Assembly: GCA_003517965.1 (NCBI GenBank) | Contig: DOZO01000060.1 | Location: forward strand, 1-47,639 | Source: Desulfobulbaceae bacterium | GTDB lineage: Bacteria > Desulfobacterota > Desulfobulbia > Desulfobulbales > Desulfurivibrionaceae | Direction: 5' to 3' | Length of the DNA stretch: 47,639 nt | Shown here: positions 41,533 through 47,639 of the stretch, one piece after another | How positions within the stretch are numbered: the stretch's first letter is position 1 | Layout: each line of letters starts with the position of its first letter | Translations under genes and position numbers: made by a program | Notes under the pieces: generated by a model | Database searches by the model: none | The model's input: the letters and a program-made list of their open reading frames with translations, nothing else | What the model was told of the DNA's origin: nothing

Positions 41533-41564
41533 AAGAAATATATTCTGAATATATTTCTTGTCAA
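41533..41564 (-). promoter_or_regulatory. ilvB promoter overlapped by a perfect 27-bp palindrome (possible operator)
   Basis: On the minus strand TTGACA (41564-41559) is followed after 16 bases by TATATT (41542-41537), about 120 bases upstream of ilvB. The stretch 41533-41559 is a perfect inverted repeat: arms AAGAAATATATTC and GAATATATTTCTT around one central base. It covers the -10, the spacer and the first base of the -35. A second small inverted repeat, CCTTAT/ATAAGG with an AAA loop, sits at 41514-41528 near the expected transcription start. I found no leader peptide rich in Ile/Val/Leu codons and no T-box features in the rest of the gap. Confidence 0.6.
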
Positions 41565-41663
41565 GCACGTTTCTGGCTTAAGGTCTAAAGATCTCAACAA
41601 AAGAGGCAACTCCTTGATCGTTGTCCAGAAGGTACCCATAATCTTTCTTTTTTTGCAAGTCCA

Positions 41664-42530
41664 TCATAATTCCGCGCTGGTTAAGGGAAGATCGGCAAAA
41701 TCTCGCGAAAAAATCCCAAGCTGTCGCCCTCGCCCTAACAGTTCCCGCACTGCGGTAACCCCTTCCACGTCCAGATCAAGAGAAAACGGATTAACATACA
41801 GCCCGATGTGATCTTTAATGACCTGGTCGTCAAGCTCCTGGGCGTACTGCCGAATATAGGGCATGGCCGCCTCTGGCTGATCAAGGGCGGTGGCAACACT
41901 TGCGCGGATACAACGTTCAATGGCCAGAATTTTTTCCTTGCCCAGGGACCTTTTTGCCGCAATGCCGCCCAAGGGAATAGGGAGGCCCGTTTTCTGTTCC
42001 CAGCAAAGGCCCAGATCCTGAATATTTTGCAGGCCATATTCTTGAAAGGTGAACCGACTCTCATGGATAATCACTCCGGCATCGACCTCGCCTGCGACAA
42101 TAGCCGGCATGATTTGCTCAAAAGGCATCACCCTGGTCGTCAGGGCAACAGGCGCAAACATCTGCAGCAACAGGGCTGCCGTAGTATATCTGCCTGGAAT
42201 GGCGATCGTCAGACGGGGCCATGCCGCCAAGGGGAAATTTTCTCTGGCGACCAGCAAGGGGCCGCAGCCGCGACCGAGAGCACTTCCTGCCATGAGCAGG
42301 ACATAACGATCAAGAACCTTCCCCAGGGCATGAAAAGAGAGTTTAGTCACCTCAAGCCGCCCGGCAAGTGCCCACCCATTAAGCGTTTCGACATCGGCCA
42401 GCGTCGCTTCTGCAAAGTCAAGCCCCTCGGCACACGCCTGCCCATGCACCAGGGCGTGGAAAATAAAGGTGTCATTTGGGCAAGGGGAGAAACCAAGAGA
42501 AATTCTGTTTTCTTTTGAAGAAATGGACAC
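41664..42530 (-). CDS. mqnD: 1,4-dihydroxy-6-naphthoate synthase
   Basis: The 288-residue protein has the periplasmic-binding-like fold of the MqnA/MqnD family. The opening SLGFSPCPNDTFIFHALVHG is the MqnD form; MqnA lacks the CPNDTF sequence. IAIPGRYTTAALLLQMF and VIIHESRFTFQEYGL are also characteristic. It converts cyclic de-hypoxanthine futalosine to dihydroxy-naphthoate in the futalosine route to menaquinone. The start is a GTG at 42530. It lies 16 bases after mqnB in the same unit; mqnA, mqnC and mqnE are not in the window. Confidence 0.93.
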   Translation of the reverse strand: MSISSKENRISLGFSPCPNDTFIFHALVHGQACAEGLDFAEATLADVETLNGWALAGRLEVTKLSFHALGKVLDRYVLLMAGSALGRGCGPLLVARENFPLAAWPRLTIAIPGRYTTAALLLQMFAPVALTTRVMPFEQIMPAIVAGEVDAGVIIHESRFTFQEYGLQNIQDLGLCWEQKTGLPIPLGGIAAKRSLGKEKILAIERCIRASVATALDQPEAAMPYIRQYAQELDDQVIKDHIGLYVNPFSLDLDVEGVTAVRELLGRGRQLGIFSRDFADLPLTSAEL

Positions 42531-42546
42531 GGATTTTCTGCCTGCT

Positions 42547-43194
42547 TCAGAAAAGCACTATATTATCGACGAGCAGGGAAACCGCCTGTCCACATTTTTG
42601 CACAGCAGCGGCAAGTTGCCAATTTGCCAGATTGCGGTCTTCAACCATATTGCTGACACATCGCACTTCCAGACAAGGAATGACAAACTCCTCACAAACT
42701 CTGGCCACGGCCCCTCCCTCCATATTTTCGCACAGGCCGTTATGGGCAGCGCGTAACATGGCTCCCCTCTTTGCCGTGGCAGTAGCCCCATTAACCGTAA
42801 CGAATATACCTTTATTCCAAGCTAAATCATGTTCCCCAAGGATTGCACCGGCTTGAGCAAGATAACGAGACTCCAGAAGGAAAACAGCCCTGCTCACCAA
42901 TTGCTCAGCAAAGGGTTCGACAGTTTCTTGATGACAAATCCCGAAATCACCCAGAACCTCACTCTCAGCCAGACAGATATCAAGCAACCCTGCCCCGGAA
43001 CCAGCATAAGCCCCGGCCACGCCAAAATTGATAACCAGAGAGATGTCCCGCCTGCCCTCGGACAACCGCCGGGTAAGACGGACTGCGGTTTCAAGCGGCC
43101 CAACACCCGCGATAAAACATTCGTGCGGTTGCCTGAACTTTTTGTCAGCCAAGGGCAATGCTTCCATCTCTGTGGCGGCAACCAGAAGAATCAT
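42547..43194 (-). CDS. mqnB: Futalosine hydrolase
   Basis: This 215-residue protein is a nucleosidase of the PNP/MTAN-like superfamily. The phosphorylase-like Gly-rich stretch is VINFGVAGAYAGSGAGLLDICLAESEV, and CENMEGGAVARVCEEF with the ME-GGA motif holds the ribose-binding and active-site residues. VRCVSNMVEDRNLANW follows. It removes hypoxanthine from futalosine. Its position 16 bases before mqnD supports this over MTA/SAH nucleosidase. Confidence 0.92.
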   Translation of the reverse strand: MILLVAATEMEALPLADKKFRQPHECFIAGVGPLETAVRLTRRLSEGRRDISLVINFGVAGAYAGSGAGLLDICLAESEVLGDFGICHQETVEPFAEQLVSRAVFLLESRYLAQAGAILGEHDLAWNKGIFVTVNGATATAKRGAMLRAAHNGLCENMEGGAVARVCEEFVIPCLEVRCVSNMVEDRNLANWQLAAAVQKCGQAVSLLVDNIVLF

Positions 43195-43248
43195 AGACGT
43201 CTATCGAATAATAAGGCGTTATGTGAAATTGAAAGAAGTAACGAAGGA

Positions 43249-43638
43249 CTATCCACGATACGGATGTTGCGCTTCCTCGACATGCATTACCTGTTTGATC
43301 AGATTGCCCTTGTCAAGCACCACAATCCTCGGCTTATATCCGGCGAGTTCCTCCGGAGAATATAAGGCATAGCTGACAATGATCAGCAGATCGCCGGGCA
43401 GTCCCTTGCGAGCTGCGGCGCCGTTGAGACCAATCATCCCGGAACCGGCCGTTCCTTCAATCAAATAGGTGTCAAATCGCTCACCATTGTTGATGTTGTA
43501 GATATTGACCCGTTCATAAGGATACAAACCAACAGCGTCCATCAGATTTTTGTCCACCGAAAGACTGCCCTCATAGTTGAGATCAGCCTCAATCACTGTA
43601 GCCCGGTGAATCTTTGATTTTAACATGTATTGCAACAT
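43249..43638 (-). CDS. panD: Aspartate 1-decarboxylase
   Basis: The 129-residue proenzyme has the cleavage site Gly24-Ser25 in LNYEGSLSVD, where Ser becomes a pyruvoyl group. HRATVIEADL and GLNGAAARKGLPGDLLIIVSYA are conserved. It makes beta-alanine from aspartate for pantothenate. The ATG at 43638 puts the cleavage site at residue 25 as in E. coli PanD, and starts 10 bases after the panC stop; the longer frame would overlap panC. No strong ribosome site is seen. Confidence 0.94.
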   Translation of the reverse strand: MLQYMLKSKIHRATVIEADLNYEGSLSVDKNLMDAVGLYPYERVNIYNINNGERFDTYLIEGTAGSGMIGLNGAAARKGLPGDLLIIVSYALYSPEELAGYKPRIVVLDKGNLIKQVMHVEEAQHPYRG

Positions 43639-43648
43639 TTTCGTTATC

Positions 43649-44494
43649 TCACGTTTCAAAAAGATTAGCATTGTCGATCAAGCGTGTCGCCCCGACCTTA
43701 ATAGCCATTGCCAACACCGTGCTTTTTTGCAACACGTCCTGGGGTTGCAAGGTTGCCTGATCAACCAGACTTACATACTCAATGGTTACAGCCTCCTGCC
43801 GCAGCAACTCTTCGATCTCTCGCTGCAGAATGTTCGCTGCAACAAGCCCAGCTTGCACCCGTTTTCTGGCATGGGCAATAGCCTGAAATAAACAAAGAGC
43901 CGTCTGTCGCTCTCTGGCAGAAAGATAGGTATTTCGTGAACTCATAGCCAAGCCATCAGCCTCCCTGACAATTGGGTGCCCGATGATTTCTACGTCCCAG
44001 TTAAGATCAGCCACCATCCTCTCTATCACCGCAAGCTGTTGAAAATCCTTCCTGCCAAAAACCGCATAATGCGGCTTAATGATATTGAAAAGTTTGGCGA
44101 CCACAGTGGTCACGCCGACAAAATGGCCTGGACGACTCTCGCCGCACAGGCCATCTGTCAAACCGGCAACCTCCACCTTGGTGCTTGACTTTGGCAGATA
44201 CATGGCCTGGACTTCAGGGGCAAAAAGAATATCCATCCCTTCAGCTTGGGCGCGTTGACAATCCCGTGAAAAATCTCGAGGATACCTGCCAAGGTCTTCG
44301 TTTATGCCAAACTGCAGAGGATTGACAAACAAGCTCACCACCGTACGTTCAGCCTTCTCTTTGGCTTTACGCATCAAACACAAATGGCCTTCATGAAAAA
44401 ATCCCATGGTGGGTACCAGGCCAATTGTCTGTCTGGCAGCAAGAACCCTGTTTGCCCAGGCCGTCATCTCAGCAGGTGTGCGAATGATCTCCAT
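43649..44494 (-). CDS. panC: Pantothenate synthetase
   Basis: The 281-residue protein fits PanC (about 285). The nucleotide-binding LVPTMGFFHEGHLCLMRKAK contains the HxGH-like motif, and VFGRKDFQQLAVIERMV and MSSRNTYLSARERQ (KMSKS-like MSSRN) are intact. It joins pantoate and beta-alanine with ATP. The ATG at 44494 is preferred because the family starts MEIIRT-like. It lies 24 bases after the TPR gene and is followed at once by panD, so the two beta-alanine-dependent steps are in one unit; panB is absent. Confidence 0.95.
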   Translation of the reverse strand: MEIIRTPAEMTAWANRVLAARQTIGLVPTMGFFHEGHLCLMRKAKEKAERTVVSLFVNPLQFGINEDLGRYPRDFSRDCQRAQAEGMDILFAPEVQAMYLPKSSTKVEVAGLTDGLCGESRPGHFVGVTTVVAKLFNIIKPHYAVFGRKDFQQLAVIERMVADLNWDVEIIGHPIVREADGLAMSSRNTYLSARERQTALCLFQAIAHARKRVQAGLVAANILQREIEELLRQEAVTIEYVSLVDQATLQPQDVLQKSTVLAMAIKVGATRLIDNANLFET

Positions 44495-44518
44495 TGCTCG
44501 ACTATACAAAACCTGAGT

Positions 44519-45193
44519 TTAAAGCCGGTCCTGCTTGGCCTGCACCTTTTCCTTAAGCGCGGGAGAAACACTTTCATCAGCCAGCACTTTAGCATACATC
44601 TCTTTTGCCTGAGGGACAGACTTCTGCATTTCATATATTCTGCCCATAGCCAGATAGGACTCTCCGGCAAACCCCTTTATTTCTGCTAAACGCTGATAAG
44701 CCATGAGAGCCTCGGGCTGGGCATTCTTATTTTCATAGGCCTGAGCCAGATTCATCTGCACCAGAGGAAAAACAGGACTCGACTTGGCAAGGTCATCACG
44801 CACGTCCAGATACAATTTTATGGCCTCATCATATTGCTGCGCCTCAAAGGCAATATGACCCATCTCAACCTTGGCCCACATAGCAGAACCAGTCCGCCCA
44901 TAGTCAACAAGAACTTTTTGTAAAAGCTCCTGGCGTTGCTTGACCTCATTTTGGGCAACCGCCGTTGCCAGCATGGCGGCGGCCCGATCATTTTGCCTGG
45001 CAAGATAGTAACGAAGAGAGGACCAGCCCAGGATTGCCAAAGCGCAAACCAACAGAGCGATAAATATATTCCGCTTATTGCGCCTGATAAACTGGATTGC
45101 CTTGGGAGGAAGGTTGAACTCTTCAAGCAATCCGTGTTTCTGTAAAGGCTTGTTCAATATTTCTCGCTGAAAATAAGTGTTCTGCTCAGACAT
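44519..45193 (-). CDS. Membrane-anchored TPR protein, YfgM-like
   Basis: The 224-residue protein has a short cytosolic N-terminus, one membrane helix (IFIALLVCALAILGWSSL, about 43-60), and a C-terminal array of TPR-type helices (AMWAKVEMGHIAFEAQQYDEAIKLY, MNLAQAYENKNAQPEALMAYQRL, ESYLAMGRIYEMQKSVPQAKEMY). This is the layout of YfgM-type proteins linked to the Sec translocon and periplasmic chaperones. GAGG stands about 9 nt before the ATG. It heads the TPR-panC-panD-mqnB-mqnD unit; its function is not tied to those genes in an obvious way. Confidence 0.78.
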   Translation of the reverse strand: MSEQNTYFQREILNKPLQKHGLLEEFNLPPKAIQFIRRNKRNIFIALLVCALAILGWSSLRYYLARQNDRAAAMLATAVAQNEVKQRQELLQKVLVDYGRTGSAMWAKVEMGHIAFEAQQYDEAIKLYLDVRDDLAKSSPVFPLVQMNLAQAYENKNAQPEALMAYQRLAEIKGFAGESYLAMGRIYEMQKSVPQAKEMYAKVLADESVSPALKEKVQAKQDRL

Positions 45194-45373
45194 ATCTCAA
45201 ATCCTCACCATTATGCCGCTTAAGTTTTCCTGCTGAAACAACAAAAATTGTTGCTACTATACCTTCTCCACTCGGGAAAAGCATCTGTCATTTTTACCAG
45301 TATCTAATCACATCAAACTAAGCCGTTAGAAAAAATACTTGTCCCGTCATATAGCTCGTGATAGGTAATAAAC

Positions 45374-46732
45374 ATGCACAACATGACCAGTGAGCAAATC
45401 CAGACAGTCAGCGAACTTACCCTGTCAATAAAGGGAGTGCTCGAGGTTACCTTTCCTTTTGTCACCGTGACTGGCGAGATATCCAACCTGCGTTGTCCTT
45501 ACTCCGGCCATTTTTATTTCACCCTGAAAGATGAAAATGCCCAGATGAAGGCGGTACTTTTCAAACCCCAACAGCGGTATCTCGACTGTACCCCCAAAGA
45601 CGGGATGGCGGTCATCTGTCGGGGGCGCATCTCTTTATATGAGGCCCGAGGCGAATATCAGCTCATTGTAGACGTTCTTACGGCAAAAGGCGCGGGAGCC
45701 TTGCAGCTTGCCTTTGAGCTTCTCAAACGCAAATTGGCCGCCGAAGGTCTTTTTGCCGGGGAAAGAAAAAGGCCCCTGCCCCGATTACCAGAAAAAATCG
45801 CTCTCATCACCTCGCCAACCGGGGCAGCGGTACATGATTTCCTCTTCATGGCCCAGAAAAGATTTGCCGCTATCCCCGTAGAGATTATCCCGGTAAGAGT
45901 ACAAGGGGCCGGGGCCATGGAAGATATTATCGAGGCCATCATCCTCTGCAACGCAAGAGGAGAAAATGATGTGATCGTCATCTGTCGAGGGGGTGGCTCC
46001 CTGGAAGACCTGTCGACCTTTAATGAAGAAATGCTCGCTCGGGCCATTGCCGGCTCGCGCATACCTGTTGTCACGGCAATCGGCCATGAGATTGACTTCA
46101 CTATCGCTGATCTGGTCGCCGACTTCCGGGCGCCAACCCCGACCGCTGCAGCTGAGATAGTTGTCCCCGTCCGCGCCCAACTTGAGACCCAACTGCAAAA
46201 TCTCAGCAGCCGACTGGCAAAAACCGTTATGGAAAGATTGGCAATTTTCCGCCGTCTCATTGAAGCCCACAAGAAAGTTCTGGGCGACCCAACCTCCCTG
46301 CTTGACCAGTTTCGCCTGAGCACTGACCATGCGCTGGCCTCAGTGCAGTTCTCCTTTTCCACTGCCATCTATCAACGACAGCTCGCTCTTGCCAGACTCA
46401 GTCAGTTGCTTGCCAGCCACACCCCGCAACAGCGTCTCGAACATCAACGCCAGAGAGCCCATGGGCTGCGCAGACGTTTGCTTCAGGCCATGTTCAACCG
46501 ACAGGAGTGCCAGCGTACAGCTTTTGCCCGAAACGCGGCAATCCTCCATGCTGTAAGCCCCTTGGCGGTTCTTGGCAGAGGATACAGCATTGTGCAACAA
46601 AATAATGGGGATGTTATTAGAAGCTGCACCGAGGTGCAATTGGGAGAGGCCATCAGCATAACCCTGGCCCAGGGAAGGATTGGCTGTGAGGTGAAACAGA
46701 TAATCTCCACGAAAGACTATAAGCTTCATTAA
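45374..46732 (+). CDS. xseA: Exodeoxyribonuclease VII large subunit
   Basis: This 452-residue protein is about the usual XseA length. It has an N-terminal OB fold (VTGEISNLRCPYSGHFYFTLKDENAQMKAV), the catalytic domain with ITSPTGAAVHDF, RGGGSLEDLSTFNEE and IGHEIDFTIADLVAD, and a long coiled-coil arm. The C-terminus HAVSPLAVLGRGYSIV is diagnostic. With XseB it degrades single-stranded DNA from both ends. xseB is not adjacent: the next bases hold structured repeat copy B, which begins 1 base after the stop. The start ATG at 45374 has AGG about 8 nt upstream. A second ATG three codons in is possible. Confidence 0.94.
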   Translation: MHNMTSEQIQTVSELTLSIKGVLEVTFPFVTVTGEISNLRCPYSGHFYFTLKDENAQMKAVLFKPQQRYLDCTPKDGMAVICRGRISLYEARGEYQLIVDVLTAKGAGALQLAFELLKRKLAAEGLFAGERKRPLPRLPEKIALITSPTGAAVHDFLFMAQKRFAAIPVEIIPVRVQGAGAMEDIIEAIILCNARGENDVIVICRGGGSLEDLSTFNEEMLARAIAGSRIPVVTAIGHEIDFTIADLVADFRAPTPTAAAEIVVPVRAQLETQLQNLSSRLAKTVMERLAIFRRLIEAHKKVLGDPTSLLDQFRLSTDHALASVQFSFSTAIYQRQLALARLSQLLASHTPQQRLEHQRQRAHGLRRRLLQAMFNRQECQRTAFARNAAILHAVSPLAVLGRGYSIVQQNNGDVIRSCTEVQLGEAISITLAQGRIGCEVKQIISTKDYKLH

Positions 46733-46733
46733 T

Positions 46734-46874
46734 CGTAAGCGTTCAGCAGTGCCACAGATGCGCGTGTCTGTCTGTCAATCGTCTGCAGAAGTGCGGACAA
46801 TCATCGGCGGTAGCGCCCGATCATCATCGGCAGAAGTGCCGATAACGCAGATGTGGCGCTGCTAAACGATTACG
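46734..46874. repeat. Structured dispersed repeat, copy B
   Basis: The left arm (46734-46762) begins CGTAAGCGTTCAGCAGTGCC and is imperfectly inverted at 46846-46874. Between them are three hairpin units at 46781-46798, 46803-46821 and 46826-46843, spaced about 22.5 bases apart. The third is a perfect 7-bp stem ATCGGCA/TGCCGAT with a GAAG loop. The copy starts 1 base after the xseA stop and ends shortly before the toxin-antitoxin promoter. Confidence 0.8.
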
Positions 46875-46886
46875 TGTTATTTCTTG

Positions 46887-46915
46887 TTGCGAAGACCAAA
46901 ATAAAGACCTATAAT
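46887..46915 (+). promoter_or_regulatory. Probable promoter of the YefM/RelE-like pair
   Basis: TTGCGA (46887-46892) and a perfect TATAAT (46910-46915) are separated by 17 bases, about 32 bases upstream of the antitoxin ATG. A small TTAATTAA palindrome lies just after it and could be part of an antitoxin operator. Confidence 0.6.
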
Positions 46916-46946
46916 TGTCTCTTAATTAACTTTAAGGGAGGTTGTC

Positions 46947-47192
46947 ATGCAACGTATCCATGCCCGTTCGTCCATTAACATCAGTGAACTGAAGAAGAAT
47001 CCATCCGCGGTTATCAGCCAGGCCCATGGTGAAGCCGTGGTAATCCTCAATCACAACCGGCCCACGGCCTATCTCCTGCCCGTCGCTACCTTCGAGGCCA
47101 TGATGGAAGCGTTTGACGACCTCGATCTGGCCCAGCTGGTGCGGGAGCGACAAAACGAGGCCACGATCAAGGTGACGCTCGATGAGCTATGA
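46947..47192 (+). CDS. YefM/Phd-family antitoxin
   Basis: This 81-residue protein has the Phd/YefM N-terminal DNA-binding fold (INISELKKNPSAVISQAHGEAVVILNHNRPTAYLLPV) and a helical acidic tail that would cover the toxin. GGGAGG lies about 5 nt before the ATG. It should neutralise the RelE-like toxin encoded next and repress the pair. Its stop overlaps the toxin start by 11 bases (47182-47192). Confidence 0.88.
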   Translation: MQRIHARSSINISELKKNPSAVISQAHGEAVVILNHNRPTAYLLPVATFEAMMEAFDDLDLAQLVRERQNEATIKVTLDEL

Positions 47193-47466
47193 GCTGGAAT
47201 TCAAGACCACGGCCCTCAAGGAGTGGCGCAAGCTCGATAGCGGCATTCGAGAACAGTTCAAAAAGCGCCTGGCCGCACGGCTCGCAGCGCCGCATGTCGT
47301 AACGGCCAAGGTTTTAGGCCTACCGGATTGCTACAAGATCAAGCTCCGCGACGTCGGCTACCGTTTGGTGTACCAGGTAGTCGATGACCGGTTGTTGGTT
47401 GTGGTCATTGCCGTTGGCAGACGCGACCACGATCAGGTTTACCGTCTGGCCCGGACACGGGTGTAG
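47182..47466 (+). CDS. RelE-family toxin
   Basis: The 94-residue protein has the RelE fold: ELEFKTTALKEWRKLDSGIREQFKKRL (two helices), then LPDCYKIKLRDVGYRLVYQVVDDRLLVVVIAVGRRDHDQVY. The Arg-rich strands and the R in GYRLVY match residues that contact mRNA in the ribosome A site. It would cut mRNA on stalled or starved ribosomes. The 11-base overlap with the antitoxin gene is typical. ParE-type gyrase toxins share the fold, but the pairing with a YefM/RelB-like antitoxin and the sequence fit RelE better. Confidence 0.88.
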   Translation: MSYELEFKTTALKEWRKLDSGIREQFKKRLAARLAAPHVVTAKVLGLPDCYKIKLRDVGYRLVYQVVDDRLLVVVIAVGRRDHDQVYRLARTRV

Positions 47467-47494
47467 ATCAACCGTAACCGGTGGCCCCATGAGG

Positions 47495-47513
47495 CGCCGG
47501 GTAAAACCCGGCG
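47495..47513. terminator. GC-rich hairpin after the RelE-like gene
   Basis: CGCCGGGT (47495-47502) and ACCCGGCG (47506-47513) form a perfect 8-bp stem with an AAA loop, 28 bases after the toxin stop and 4 bases before repeat copy C. There is no T-run. It may be a terminator or the outer hairpin of the same repeat element. Confidence 0.45.
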
Positions 47514-47517
47514 GAAT

Positions 47518-47639
47518 GGTAATCGTTCACCAAGGGCACCCAATTTCAGGTAAACCCGGGACTGTAAGCATTCAGCAGTGCCGCAGATGCACGTGTCTGT
47601 CAATCATCGGCAGAAATGCCGACCAAGAGGCCTGTTCGC
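47518..47639. repeat. Structured dispersed repeat, copy C (cut by window end)
   Basis: The first 75 bases align with copy A from 38986 on, with only scattered mismatches and one gap, including the TAAGCATTCAGCAGTGCC arm near 47565. Next comes a hairpin ATCGGCAGAAATGCCGAC at 47606-47623, like the units of copy B, then GAGGCCTG, resembling the start of the nested hairpin in copy A. The right arm is outside the window. Confidence 0.7.

Noticed and set aside
46741..46874. Regular hairpins with about 22-base spacing that might suggest a CRISPR array.
   Set aside because: The units are not identical direct repeats, have no unique spacers of 25-40 bases, are themselves palindromic, and no cas gene is present; they fit a structured interspersed repeat better.

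Overview
The window looks like a chromosomal segment of a Gram-negative anaerobe of the Desulfobacterota, most likely the Desulfobulbales or relatives. Supporting signs are lipid A synthesis (lpxB), outer-membrane two-partner secretion, menaquinone synthesis by the futalosine route (mqnB, mqnD), a compact Rieske/cytochrome b pair, and an ilvB-ilvN-psd-pssA-leuA-asd cluster similar in order to that of Geobacter-type genomes. The taxonomic call is inference; there is no rRNA or other marker to settle it.

Layout. 1-1.4 kb: an IS200/IS605-like element with end hairpins and a VapBC-type toxin-antitoxin pair. 1.5-5.3 kb (minus): TatD, a PLP-homeostasis protein and a U32 'peptidase'-family RNA hydroxylation protein. 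5.4-7.3 kb (plus): a lipoprotein and coaBC behind a good sigma70-like promoter. 7.4-10.6 kb (minus): rlmD, leuD, leuC. 10.8-18.1 kb (plus): an HD-phosphodiesterase/GAF protein whose last codon overlaps the first gene of a complete yejABEF-type peptide ABC importer. 18.1-29.7 kb (plus): a periplasmic cyclophilin flanked by two inverted repeats, then a two-partner secretion system (tpsB-tpsA) and an M23 metallopeptidase. 29.7-30.2 kb: trmL. 30.2-41.4 kb (minus): one long run ilvB-ilvN-psd-pssA-leuA-asd-rsmD-coaD-Rieske-cytb-Gfo/Idh/MocA-lpxB, closely packed and in places overlapping. 41.7-45.2 kb (minus): TPR protein-panC-panD-mqnB-mqnD. 45.4-47.6 kb (plus): xseA and a YefM/RelE-like toxin-antitoxin pair between copies of a structured repeat.

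The most striking object is the 2,454-residue TpsA exoprotein at 20.7-28.0 kb. It carries an N-terminal two-partner secretion domain, a long beta-helix-like body, a pre-peptidase-type domain, an Ala/Glu/Lys coiled coil of about 260 residues, and a C-terminal caspase-fold (peptidase C14) domain with an intact His/Cys pair. It therefore looks like a caspase homologue delivered to the cell surface or outside by its own TpsB pore. The second is a dispersed repeat family (38,986-39,139; 46,734-46,874; 47,518 to the window end) with imperfect 29-bp terminal inverted repeats enclosing variable small hairpins. One copy supplies the stop codon of ilvN and lies where ilvC sits in Geobacter-type clusters. 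A third is a perfect 27-bp palindrome over the probable ilvB promoter.

No tRNA, rRNA or CRISPR array was recognised. No stretch longer than 300 bases is left without a gene; the longest gaps (10,638-10,897, 18,745-19,030, 28,029-28,231, 41,419-41,663) are described under their promoters, repeats or hairpins.
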